DNA of 48,325 nt from Isotricha intestinalis (Eukaryota > Ciliophora > Litostomatea > Vestibuliferida > Isotrichidae): positions 1 to 48,325 of the forward strand of contig JAJJLU010000424.1 of the NCBI GenBank assembly GCA_023807065.1, read 5' to 3'. The position numbers were made by a program, and so were the translations under genes. The notes under the pieces are model-generated. The model worked only from the letters and a program-made list of their open reading frames with translations. It was not told the origin of the DNA and searched no databases. Position 1 is the first letter of the stretch. Each line of letters opens with the position of its first letter. Below are positions 10,335 to 21,288 of this stretch, piece after piece.

Positions 10335-13300
10335 TTATTCATCATTGATTTCTTGCTCTTTTTTCACTAATTCAGATAAAATATCCTTTGGAATAATTTT
10401 AATCAATTTTCTAGTTTTCTTCAATTGTTCTATTTTATTAGTTAGACTAGGAAAAGAATAAATAATAAAAAATAAAATAACTAATAAAGTAGAAATAATT
10501 CCTATAACTGTAAAATACTTTCCCATAACTTTAATAATTTCATTATTTTCTCCAGCGATAGTATCAGATAAAAAACTTAATGCAGGATTAAAAATATATT
10601 CACCTAATATTTCTAAATCCCTCATATTGTCATCATTAAATAATAAAAAGGGATTAGATGATTCATAATCTTCTTTTAATTCAGGATTATCTGGATAAAA
10701 CAATTCATAAAATTCACTTCCATAAAAAGCTTCATTATAAAAATAACCCTTCATCTCTGCAATATTTGAAAGTTTGTCAAATTTCTCTTTTAAATCATTA
10801 ATTGAATGTGCCAAATAAATAAATAATGAATTTAAACCATAATTGGAAATATTATATGCTAAATTTTCACATTTATATCCATAATATTGTGTGAAATTGG
10901 AAAAGAAATCACATAAACTATAATTTATAATATTTTTAAATTTGTTTGTAGTATTTTGTGATACTCCATATTTAGTTATATTACCATATAAAAGAACATT
11001 TATATATGTAATGTAATCAGTTATTTCATCTAAGCTAGAATGAATTTTTTCTTTTGCTGAATTAATATATGGGGAATTAAATGAATCAATTAAGTTTCCC
11101 ATATATATTCGAAGATAATTAAAATATTCAATAAATACACTTTTTTTTGATAAAATTAAATCATATAAATTTTTCATTAATAATATTCTAAAAGATTTAT
11201 TTCTAAATATAATTATTAATATTATTAAAAATATAATTATAATTATTGAGATTATTATATTTATTAATACAAATTTTTGAATTTCATGGTTTTGTTTTTT
11301 TTTTAAATTAACATTGGTTTTTGTGAAATTAAAAGTATTTTGTTGATTACTTTTTTGATTTATGAAATCATGTGATAAATCTAATAATGAATCTTCTTCT
11401 GAATCAATGTCTTTATAAGAACCAAAATTAATAATAGGATTACCAATTAAATATTTAACATTTGAACTATTTTCTTGATTTAACATTGAATATTTTTTGC
11501 ATTTAATAATTGAATATCTTATATGTTCATCATCAATTTGAAAAAAATATTTAAAATATCTTTCATTTTCTTTTAATACATTTTTATAAATTTTATACTC
11601 TAAAATAAAGAATATAATTTGAAAGAAAACGAATAAAACATCTATTAAAATTAAGAAAATTGTTGTTTTTTTTTTCTCACAAAAAAATTGGTCATTAAAT
11701 ATATCTATTAAATAATTTAGATTTGAAAGAGAAAATATATTAGAATTATAAATGATAAAAAAAAAATCCAGATTATTATTCAATGCTATATCACTCTTTT
11801 CTTTTGATACTAAATTAAAAATTGAAAAAGTATATTCTAATAAAATATTTAAAAAAGGAGATTCTTTAATATTATAGTATCCATTAGAATCCATTTGATA
11901 ATAAACAAAACTTAAATTATTGATTTTCTCAGAATTTTTTTTAGTTAATTTTAAATTATCTGAATGTAACAAAGAAGAAAAATTAGAATAAACATTATAA
12001 CTTTTTAATAATTTTTCTTTTGATTTTTCAATTTTTTCTTCTCTTGACTCAAAAAAATTATAATATTTATGATTTTCTAATAAAACTAATTCATAAGAAT
12101 AAAACAATACCATATGAGAACTTTCAATTAAATCAGAAATTTGAGCAAAAATATTCGCTAAATTAACTAAAATCCCTTTTGAATCAAAAAGAAATAATAA
12201 AGAATAAGTTATTATTGCTAAAGAAAATAAAGAGGAAAAAACTAAAGTAATAAAAAGTTTTGAAATATTTGCACTTTTAAATTGATGTAAATAATCATTT
12301 AATCCTTTTATTATTTCATTAACATTTTTTATTCTATGTTTTTCAATTATATCATTTAAAGCTTTATTTGCAAATTGTTTTTTAAACTTGTTAATAATAT
12401 GAGGTTTTTTTTTTTCCTTTATATTTTTTTTATTATTATTAAGAATTATTTTTAAACTTTTTTTTTTTTCAATTGTTATAAGTTCATCAATTTTACCAAT
12501 AAAATTTCCTTTAAATTCAATAGGCATTTTTAAATTAAAATCATATAAAAAATAAGAAATATTTTTTAAATTCACATTATAATATTTTATATTAGATATT
12601 TCAGCTTCACGAAAAATATTTTCTTTTTTTCTTCTTGGTGCAATTATTTTTTTTTCAGTTTTTTCTTCTTGAAGGCTTGAAAAAGAAGAAGAAAGATTTT
12701 CTTCAGATTCATATTCTTCTTCATCAGTTTCTTCAGAAATTTCTTCTTCCTCATAATTTTTTATAGGTTTATTTTTATTTAATATTTCTTCTTTAAAATA
12801 TGATTCTATTGATTTTATTTTAATTTTCTGAAAATTCTCTTTTTTTCTAAATAAATATTTTCTATCATAAATATCAAAGTCAACTTTATTTGAATTTGGA
12901 AGAAAATTTTTTTCAATTAAAAATTCTTCTTCTAAATTTAACTGATTACCTTTATACATATAATTACTTAAACTCAGTCTTTTATCAAATTTTGTTTTAT
13001 ATGCTTCAATAGGAGTTTTGGGAATTTGAATAAGTGAAGATTGATGATTAATTGATTGTTGTAAAGAAGAAAATTCATTAATTTTATTAGTTGAAAAGTG
13101 AAAAAAAAAACCTAAAATTTTTCCATTCATTTTCACTTTTCTACAATTCATAATAAATTGTTTACCATTTTTTAACCAAGTTATTACTTCAACTGGAAAT
13201 TGAGTCATATATTTTTTTTTTAATATTGAATATTTTATTTTATTCCTTTTTTCTTTCTTTTTTATATTCATTGCTTTCTTAAAATATTCATCATGAAATT

Positions 13301-15666
13301 CTTTTATTTGAGAAATTAATTCTGTATTATTATTTATACTTCTATAATTCAATTGTAATCCTTCTAAACAATTTGAAGTAAAATTTTGAATAATATATTT
13401 TTCATTTGTTAAAACATGGAAATTATAATTTAAATTTTTTATACTATATAAATCATTTTCAACATTTAATTTACATAATAAAAAAGGAATTAACTCTTCA
13501 TCAAAACCAATTCTTACTTCTAAAGGAATTTCAACTAAAAATTTAGATACTGTTTTACAAAAAACACAATGATTAAATATTGCAGGAAGAGATAAATTAT
13601 CTTCCTTAAATTTTAAGTTTTCTAATTGATGATCTAATAAAATTTGATGTTCATTTCTTAAAAAATCTGGTACAATAATATTTATATTTTGACCAATTAA
13701 ATCTTTTTCAGAATAACCAAGTTTTCTACAAATTTCTAAAGAAATTTTCTTTATTATTCCAATTTGACCTTTTTTAGCAGAAACAACCATATATTGAAAA
13801 GAAGAAGAAGGAACCATTGTATCAATTTCATATTCTAAATAATCAATTTCTTCATCTTTTGCTTCTTTTATTAATTCTTTAGTTAAAATTTTACTTGATA
13901 ATTCTACATCATTTAAAATATCTCTGAGGAAATATCCATATAATATAATTATTTTTTTATTTTTCACTTTTAATTTTGAAATATATTGATATTTATATTC
14001 TATTTCATCAATTAAATTATTTATTTCATTACCAAATTCACTTAATAAGGAAATATTATCATCTGATTTTCCTGTTAATAATAAATTCCAAAAATCTAAA
14101 TAAATTTCTGATACTTTTGAAATTAAATGAATAAAAGAATTACATTGATATTTAATTGAAATTTCAGAAGAATCAATACCAGTTTCAATGAATCTATCTT
14201 CAATTTTTCTTTTTAATCTATAAAAATAAAATTCTTGAGATGGACTTAAGTAATAATTTCCCTCAATAATATCATTTAAAATCATATATGCTTTTGTAAA
14301 TCTTTTTAATTTATGTCTTAAAAAATTTGAATAAGAAATTTTAATTAAAATGCTATTTATATTTTGATGAATAATAGCTTTATAATAAAGATCTATTGCT
14401 TGATATAAATAATAATCTAAATCTTCTGAATGAATTATTTTATTGTTTTCATCAAAGAATTCAAACTTATATCCATCATGGATTTTAAATTGAGAAAAAT
14501 AACTCATCAAATTTAAAAAAACATCTCTAGATAATGTTCTTTTTTCAACTGCACGTGTTAATAAATTTGCTTGATGAAATAAAATTAATTCATTATTAAT
14601 ATTACTAATAATATAAGTAAAAGGAAATAATTTTTTTTGATTTATTTGTCCTATAATAAAGATTAAAAATATAAAAATCAAAATAAATAAAACATAAAAT
14701 AAACCTTTTAATTCGTGATTTCTAAATAAATATCCAATCATTAATAAACAAGAAGAAAAAAAATGAATAAAATGAAAAAAATATAAAAATTGATATTTAT
14801 TATCATCTTGATCCATATAAATAAATTCTTTTCTTATATTAAAACTATCATATAAAGAAGTTACAAAAATAGCAAAAACACTAAAACCAGTACATGAATA
14901 TTTCATATTAATTCCTCCAACAATTGAAGCAGTGGCTTTTAAGTAAAAAGAATTTTTTAAAGTATTTACAACTAAAAATTTGACCATTTCATAATTTGAA
15001 TCTTCTATTTTTTTAAAAAAGAAAGATGAATAAATTAAGCATATACTTAAAAGACATAAAATACATAAAATACTTATCACAAAAAAAATTAAGTGATTTT
15101 TTGAATAACATTTGAAATTTCCTTTAAAAAAATCAAAATCATTACTACAAAATACGGTTAACATATTAATCTCTATATATTTTTAATTTATTGTATCTTA
15201 CGCATAAAAGGGAACATTAAAGCTTTATCTAAGAATCTCATTGATTCCCTAAGTAATAATAGTTCAAATTGATATTCCTGAATTCTTTTTTTTTTAAAAG
15301 ATATAATAAATAAATAGAAATATAAAGCCATAGTATGGAAAGTAATTATATATGATATAATTAAAAATATTTTGAATATTAAAGTTCTACCTAGACAATA
15401 AGAAAAAAGTGAAATTTGATTTAAAAGATTTGAAATAAAATTAAAAAAAGAATCTGTTTTCCAAATATATGTAAACTAAAAATAAGTATAATAAATAAAT
15501 AAAGTACCTGTTCTCCAAAAGTAAATGATAAAATTTGGGTTATTTCAATTATTGATAATATCAATTCTGCAGACCAACCTGGTGAATGCTTATAAAATAA
15601 ATAATAAAATAAATCATAATTTGATTGGTTTATTTTTTTTTTCAGACTTTCAATTTTTAATTTCAT
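10335..15666 (-). CDS. Giant TmcB-like PAS multi-membrane protein (paralog A, 3 exons)
   Basis: Spliced product is 1,756 aa from exons 15508-15666, 15202-15475 and 10335-15172. Exon 1 (53 codons, ending FTFGEQ) and exon 2 restore a hydrophobic N-terminus that the long third-exon frame lacks, and both align with the paralog at 23938-29233. The N-terminal third has about six hydrophobic segments. A PAS domain starts near residue 603 and carries ICRKLGYSEKDLIGQNINII and PDFLRNEH, the signature of the TmcB/'tiny macrocysts' proteins that are very numerous in ciliates. A second ligand-like segment ends in KILGFFFHFS. An acidic Ser/Glu linker follows, then a C-terminal half with four membrane spans and the conserved end KIIPKDILSEL. 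The likely role is a membrane sensor; the ligand is unknown. The stop is TAA. Confidence 0.85.
15173..15201 (-). other. Micro-intron 2 of paralog A (29 nt)
   Basis: On the minus strand it begins GTAAGA and ends ATATAG. Removal joins a phase-1 codon (C + AG = Gln) and puts FPFMQINMLTVFCSND in line with FYIPFASTMLTYLFCNNQ of the paralog, which has no intron here. If retained, it brings an in-frame TAA. Confidence 0.85.
15476..15507 (-). other. Micro-intron 1 of paralog A (32 nt)
   Basis: On the minus strand it begins GTACTT and ends TTTTAG, phase 0, after codon 53. Removal keeps open a frame that continues into exon 2 (FTYIWKTDSFFNFISN). The paralog has a 31-nt intron at the same codon and phase. 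Confidence 0.85.
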
Positions 15667-16226
15667 ATTTTTGATTAAAAGAAATTTATATAAGAAATAT
15701 TAAATATGTTTAAATGTTTTTTATTTTTTCAAATTATTTATTTGCCAAAAAAAATTAATGTATTTTGATTAAATAAATATTATTTAATTTATATTTTTCT
15801 TAAAAAAGTGTAGCTTTTCTTTTTCATCTAATTTTTCAAATCATAATTTTGACATCTTTATCAACAAAAATTCAAAATTATTTATTTAATAGTAATTTTG
15901 AAAAACTATTAAAATTCTAGATATTTATAATTAAATATTTTATAAAAATCATAATCTACTTTTGAGCGAACAAAACAATAACAATTAATTTTTATTTAAT
16001 GTTTTAAAATTATAAACCAATCATATAACTCTTTTAGGTTTTTTGACAGTTTTATATATTTAAGATAATTTATTAATTATGCTTTATGGTAATTTTTCTT
16101 TTTCTATTAATTTATATTTCCACAATTATTTCTATCAAACTTATTCAACAAAAACAATGAATCTTTTTCAAAAATATTGATTACCTTAATATTTTTTTCT
16201 TAAAATAAATTTTAAAAATTAAAATT
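15667..16226. other. Intergenic region
   Basis: About 560 bp between two minus-strand genes, containing the upstream region of the TmcB-like gene. A/T-rich with no gene or structured element visible. Confidence 0.5.
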
Positions 16227-16853
16227 TTAGAAAATTAAAGAAAAGAGAAAATAAGTAAAAGAAAAGAATTTAATATATTTTCCATTTATAGTAGCATCAT
16301 TAACAATATCAATTCCAATATTTTCCAACCATTCATTGACATCATCTTCTGAATTTTCAACATTTTTTTGTTGAATTGCAAAACCATTATTAACAGTAGC
16401 TCCACTTACAATATTTTTAATATCATTAACACTACTTCCAATACCAGAACTTCCATGAGTATTAAAAGGATATATTATTTTATTATTTAAGTTTAATAGT
16501 TCTAATTGAGTCATTACAATATTTGGTAAATGACTATACCATAATGGATATCCTAATAAAATAATATCATATTTTGAAACATCTGTTAATGGATTATTTA
16601 TTTCTGGTCTTGAATTTGAACTTTGTTCATTTCTTGCTATTGATAATGTTTCATCATAATTTGAAGGGTAAGCTGTTTTTGGTTCTATTTTAAATATTTC
16701 TATATTTGTTGCTTTATTGATATAATTCGCTATTTTCTCGGTATTTCCTGTTCTGGTGAAATATATTATTAACATTTTTGAAGAATCTAATTGAAATGTG
16801 ATGGGAATAAGAATTAATAAAATTATTCTTTTTAATTCAAATGTTAAAGACAT
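16227..16853 (-). CDS. Bacterial-type flavodoxin with signal-like N-terminus and hydrophobic C-terminal tail
   Basis: A 208-residue protein. The flavodoxin fold occupies about 27-185: FMN phosphate loop TRTGNTEKIA 33-42, the flavin-stacking loop GYPLWYSHLP 101-110 and NTHGSSGIGSS 131-141. These motifs match the short flavodoxins of anaerobic bacteria (the Flavodoxin_4 type), which carry electrons in place of ferredoxin. Two additions are unusual. Residues 8-20 are strongly hydrophobic after a basic start, like a signal peptide or anchor. The C-terminus adds a short polar stretch after IDIVND and then a terminal hydrophobic run (about 195-208), the layout of a GPI-attachment or tail-anchor signal. 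Bacterial origin by transfer is likely from the motifs; base composition is already that of the host. Secretion or anchoring is inference. Confidence 0.85.
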   Translation of the reverse strand: MSLTFELKRIILLILIPITFQLDSSKMLIIYFTRTGNTEKIANYINKATNIEIFKIEPKTAYPSNYDETLSIARNEQSSNSRPEINNPLTDVSKYDIILLGYPLWYSHLPNIVMTQLELLNLNNKIIYPFNTHGSSGIGSSVNDIKNIVSGATVNNGFAIQQKNVENSEDDVNEWLENIGIDIVNDATINGKYIKFFSFTYFLFSLIF

Positions 16854-17319
16854 TTAAATTTTGTTTTTTTTGAAGATTTTATATATTAATTTAGAACCTA
16901 ATTTTAATTTTTTGATACTCAATTATTTTTTATATTTTTTTAATGAAGTTGAACTTTTTTAATTTATTTAATATTTTAATTTATATTTTATAATATTTAT
17001 TATATATTATATTTATTATAAATCAATTAAAAATTTTATATTTGCAAAAATTTTATTCTTTTAATTTGATTTTATAATGTTTTTTTATTGACTTTTTTAA
17101 ACACTTAAAAACAAATTAAAAATAGTTTCATTTTTTAAACATAAAATTAAAACTTCACATATATTTTTTTAACAATAATATAATATAATTATTTCCAAAA
17201 ATCATTGATTTTTTTTCTTTCCCATTTTTTCAGAAAAAATTAAATTAATATATTAAATTTCTTTCTGATTTTATTTTTAAAAATAAAATAATTTTAAATA
17301 TTTCTTTCTCAAAAACAAA
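16854..17319. other. Divergent intergenic region
   Basis: About 470 bp between the 5' ends of the flavodoxin and CDPK genes; both promoters should lie here. No discrete motif stands out in the A/T-rich sequence. Confidence 0.5.
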
Positions 17320-18921
17320 ATGGGAGTAGTATTATGTGACTGCGATAAAAGGATATCTCGAGATCAACCAAATGATTTTCCAACAGATAAAAAAATAGAA
17401 TCACCAATAACACCTTTATCAAATATATCAACTTCATTTATATCAAAAAAAACTTCATTTAGAACAATAAATTCAACTTCAAGTATAGAAGAACATATGT
17501 TAATTGATAAAACAGTAATAATTGGAAAAGGTGAAGGTGATATAAATGATACATATGAAATAGGGAAAAAAATAGGAGGAGGAACTTATGGTATTGTTTT
17601 TCTCTCTTTAAATAAAAGAACTAAAGAAAAAGTTGCTATTAAAGCTATGAAAAAATTAAAAAAAGATAATAAAACTTTAAATGAGGATATTTTAAAAGAA
17701 ATTGAAATGTTAAAAACTTTAGATCATCAAAATATTATAAATATATTTGAATTTTATGAAGGAGATTATAATTTTTATATTGTTACTGAATATTGTCAAA
17801 GTGGTAATTTAGCGGATAGAATAAATAAAACTAATTTACAAATTTCAGAAAGTAGAGCTTCTGTAATAATTTTTCAAATTTTAAGTGCTATAAATTATTG
17901 TCATCAAAGAAATATTATTCATAGAGATTTAAAACCAGAAAATATAATGTTAGATAATAATTCAACTAATGGTTATCCTTATGTAAAATTAATAGATTTT
18001 GGAACTGCAAAATTTAGAGAAACAGAATATGAAAATCAATTAATTGGTTCTCCTTATTTTATAGCTCCTGAAGTTATTGATAAAAAATATACAAATAAAT
18101 GTGATGTTTGGTCAATTGGTGTTATATTATATTTTTTAATTTCTAGAAAAAAACCTTTTACAGGATTTAGTTTCAAAGAAATTTTTAATTCTATAAAAGA
18201 AGATGAAATAAATTTAAAAACAAGTCCTTTTAATTCTGTATCTGAAGAATTAAAAGATTTAATTAAAAAATTATTAACAAAAAATCCTAATGAAAGAATT
18301 TCTGCAGATGAGGCTTTACAACATAATTGGTTTATTAAAAATAAAACAAAAGAAAAATTATCTGAATTGAATTCAAAAGACTTAAATAATTTATTAGATA
18401 ATATTAAAAATTATTATCCAAATAATTTTTTACAACAATCTTCTCTTATTTATTTAGTTAATAAATATCCAAATGCAGAAACAGTAAAAAAAGCTTCTTC
18501 ATTATATATAAAATTAGATAAAGATAATAATGGAATAATTGATTATGATGAATTTGTAAATGGATGTCAAATATTATTTGAAGAGAAAGGAGAAAATATA
18601 GAAAAAAACTTTTTAATTGATTGTTATGATAGAATTGATTCTAATAATAATGGAAAAATAGAATATGATGAATTTATAAGAGCTGCAATTAATAAAAAAG
18701 AATTTTTATCTCAATCTATGATGAAACAAGCTTTTGAACATTTTGATAATGATAAAAGTGAAAGTATTACTGTGGATGATATGATTAAAGTTTTTGGATT
18801 TAATGATAATAATAATCATTTAAATGAATTTCAAAAAATTATTGATGAATGTGATATTGATAAAAATGGAGCAATTGAATTAAATGAATTTATTTCTATT
18901 ATGGAAAAAATTTTAAAATAA
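17320..18921 (+). CDS. Calcium-dependent protein kinase (CDPK)
   Basis: A 533-residue protein with the standard CDPK layout. The N-terminus MGVVLCDC offers Gly2 for myristoylation and Cys6/Cys8 for palmitoylation, so membrane targeting is likely. The kinase domain is at about 80-338: GGGTYG loop, Lys108 (VAIK), HRDLKPEN 201-208, DFG 226-228, SPYFIAPE 244-251. An autoinhibitory junction (about 340-390) leads to four EF-hands with loops at 400-411, 440-451, 476-487 and 512-523. Loops 1, 2 and 4 keep the D-x-D/N-x-N-G pattern. Loop 3 (DNDKSESITVDD) has Glu where Gly is expected and may bind Ca2+ poorly. CDPKs occur in plants and alveolates, not animals or fungi, which supports the ciliate assignment. 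The stop is TAA. Confidence 0.97.
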   Translation: MGVVLCDCDKRISRDQPNDFPTDKKIESPITPLSNISTSFISKKTSFRTINSTSSIEEHMLIDKTVIIGKGEGDINDTYEIGKKIGGGTYGIVFLSLNKRTKEKVAIKAMKKLKKDNKTLNEDILKEIEMLKTLDHQNIINIFEFYEGDYNFYIVTEYCQSGNLADRINKTNLQISESRASVIIFQILSAINYCHQRNIIHRDLKPENIMLDNNSTNGYPYVKLIDFGTAKFRETEYENQLIGSPYFIAPEVIDKKYTNKCDVWSIGVILYFLISRKKPFTGFSFKEIFNSIKEDEINLKTSPFNSVSEELKDLIKKLLTKNPNERISADEALQHNWFIKNKTKEKLSELNSKDLNNLLDNIKNYYPNNFLQQSSLIYLVNKYPNAETVKKASSLYIKLDKDNNGIIDYDEFVNGCQILFEEKGENIEKNFLIDCYDRIDSNNNGKIEYDEFIRAAINKKEFLSQSMMKQAFEHFDNDKSESITVDDMIKVFGFNDNNNHLNEFQKIIDECDIDKNGAIELNEFISIMEKILK

Positions 18922-19290
18922 TGTTAAAGAATAATTTAATTTATTCATTTATATATATAAATAATTATTTTACTTATATAAAATATCATTAGAATATTTT
19001 TCTGCTTTAAAATAATTTATAATCATTTATATGAGAGAAAGTATTTTATTTCATTTAATTATTAAAATTTTTAACAGCCGTTTTATTATTTTGAATTTAT
19101 AACTTAAATTATTTGATAAATCCTTTTCAAATCAATAAATCAATTAAAAAAATTGAAAGAATTGATTCAAATATAATTTTTTTTAATTTTGAAAATGATT
19201 TAAGAATTAAGATATTAGTTAAATATAATTTATCTTTTTATAAAAAAAACATAAATAAAAATATTAACTAAAATGTGTTATAAATATTAA
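18922..19290. other. Intergenic region
   Basis: About 370 bp between two plus-strand genes. A/T-rich; nothing specific seen. Confidence 0.4.
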
Positions 19291-20970
19291 ATGAGTGTTA
19301 ACAATTCTTTACCTACAGTTTCAGCTTCTTTTGATAAAAATAATTTATCTACTCAAAAGGATTTAACAACTAAAATGATGAATGATATAAAAATATTAAA
19401 AAATAGTAGTTTGTCAAAAGAAATAAAAAATTTGCAACTGAATAGATTTCATCATAATTCATTATTAAATTCTTTTAATTTAGAATCATTAAAAGCACAT
19501 ACAAAACAAAATTCACAAAATTTTATTCAAACAAGTCAAAAATATATTCCACAATTGGATTTATATAATAGTTATTCATCAAATAAAACTTTATCATTTG
19601 GTTCTTTAAGTTCTTCAATCCAAAATTATACTCATGGAAAATTGAATTCTAATTCATATACATTTAGACTTAAAAAATCAAGAAATATAAAAATTGAATT
19701 TTTAAGAAAATTTAAACCTTTAAGTCCAAAAGCGAAAAGAAATGAATCTTTAAGTGAATTTAAAAAAAAAACAAAATCTATATTTTTTGAAAAATATTTT
19801 ATTCAATTAAAAGAAAAAGATATTAAATCAATTCAAGATGATAGAACTTATGCAATTGAATTAACTGATTTAAAAATAAATAATTTAAAGAAAATGATAA
19901 ATTTACTAAATATATTATTGAGAAATCAGGATAAATATATTAATCATTTGAAATCAATAATAACAAAAGAAAATATAATTAAAAATGATTTAATAGATAA
20001 AAAAAAAGAAATCCTTCATGAAACTAATTTATTAAGATATAGATTTGAAAGAACTCAAAGAACATTTGAATTATTGTTAGAGAATAAATTTTTTTTGCTT
20101 TGTGTGAAAAATGAAACAAATATTTTTGATAAATTTTTAGAAAAAGACAAAAATGAATATAATCAAGATAGATTAAGTTTATATTTAATATCTGATTTTA
20201 ATAGAATTCAAAGAAAAATGGAAAAAAAAAAAACTATATCTGTAAAAGGAAGTGTTAAAAGATATTCTATTTTAGAAGAAAAAATATCAAATGGAATTAA
20301 AATTATAAAAGATCCAAAACCTGTTTTTTCAAGTCCTGATGATTTTTATAAAAAATTTGAGATAATTTCAGATAAAATTCAAGATTCTATATTTACTTAT
20401 AATCAAAAGAATATTGAATTAATGAATTTAAGAGAATATTATAATGAAAAAAAAAAAGAATATAAAAAAGAAGAAGAGATGTGTGTTGATTTTCAAGAAG
20501 ATATATCATTAGCTGAAAAAAAGCTAGAAGAACTTAAAATGAGAAATGAATTTTTAAATAAATATTTTATAAGTCTTTCAAAAAAACCAAAAGATAATAT
20601 TTTGTTAGTTGAAAAAAAAGTAAAAGAAATTCATAAAAAAATAAATAAAATTGATGAATTTATAAGAGAAAAAATATTTAAATTAGATGATACTGAAACA
20701 ACAATTACAAGATTACTTGATATAGAAAATAAATTATATTTTTTAATTAAATATATAAAGGAATATAAACTACATAATAAAGAAAATTATAATAGGATTG
20801 AAAAAATTATTGATTTAAAAAAAAGATTAAAGGGATATGAATTAGTGAAATTAAAAAAATTAGAAGAATTACATCTAAAAGAAAAAAAAATAATTGCAAA
20901 AAATAATAAAGTATTATTTAAACCTTTGAAGAAGGTAGGAGAAATATTTAATTTCAACAAAAACCAATAA
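19291..20970 (+). CDS. Coiled-coil protein, possibly ciliary
   Basis: A 559-residue protein. The first 150 residues are Ser/Asn-rich and basic, with no domain. Residues about 165-270 and 345-525 are strongly heptad-like and rich in Lys, Glu and Leu. Between them lies a hydrophobic patch, LLLENKFFLLCVKNETNIFDKF. The layout (disordered head, long helical blocks, a DUF4200-like first coil) is reminiscent of axonemal proteins such as CFAP100/CFAP73, but I cannot anchor that to a diagnostic motif. No membrane segment or signal peptide is present. It could be any cytoskeletal coiled-coil protein. The start is the first ATG after upstream stops; the stop is TAA. Confidence 0.75.
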   Translation: MSVNNSLPTVSASFDKNNLSTQKDLTTKMMNDIKILKNSSLSKEIKNLQLNRFHHNSLLNSFNLESLKAHTKQNSQNFIQTSQKYIPQLDLYNSYSSNKTLSFGSLSSSIQNYTHGKLNSNSYTFRLKKSRNIKIEFLRKFKPLSPKAKRNESLSEFKKKTKSIFFEKYFIQLKEKDIKSIQDDRTYAIELTDLKINNLKKMINLLNILLRNQDKYINHLKSIITKENIIKNDLIDKKKEILHETNLLRYRFERTQRTFELLLENKFFLLCVKNETNIFDKFLEKDKNEYNQDRLSLYLISDFNRIQRKMEKKKTISVKGSVKRYSILEEKISNGIKIIKDPKPVFSSPDDFYKKFEIISDKIQDSIFTYNQKNIELMNLREYYNEKKKEYKKEEEMCVDFQEDISLAEKKLEELKMRNEFLNKYFISLSKKPKDNILLVEKKVKEIHKKINKIDEFIREKIFKLDDTETTITRLLDIENKLYFLIKYIKEYKLHNKENYNRIEKIIDLKKRLKGYELVKLKKLEELHLKEKKIIAKNNKVLFKPLKKVGEIFNFNKNQ

Positions 20971-21288
20971 TTTTTTAATTTAATAAGTAATTGATTTCAG
21001 AAAAGAATTACTAATCATTTATATTTCCTTATCTTTTTTTCAAAAATTTAATTTAGTATTATTATAGTAAAATACATTTTATTCCTTATTAATTTTTCTT
21101 CATCACATTACTTTTTTTATTGTTCTATGTTATAATTGTAAAAAGTTTCATATAAATCATTAAAAAATATAAATTCAACCAATAATTTTTTAAATCCTTA
21201 TTAAAAAAATTATATTTAAATAGTATGTTTCATTGAATTAATATTTTATAATAAAATTTAAAATATCTTTTATAAATAAATTTTTTTT
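20971..21288. other. Intergenic region between convergent genes
   Basis: About 320 bp between convergent 3' ends. A/T-rich with homopolymer T runs and no element that I can support. Confidence 0.4.

Noticed and set aside
15421..15666. An apparent stand-alone 81-residue minus-strand membrane protein
   Set aside because: Its first 53 codons are exon 1 of TmcB-like paralog A; the remaining codons are intron read-through. The equal-length exon 1 in paralog B confirms this.
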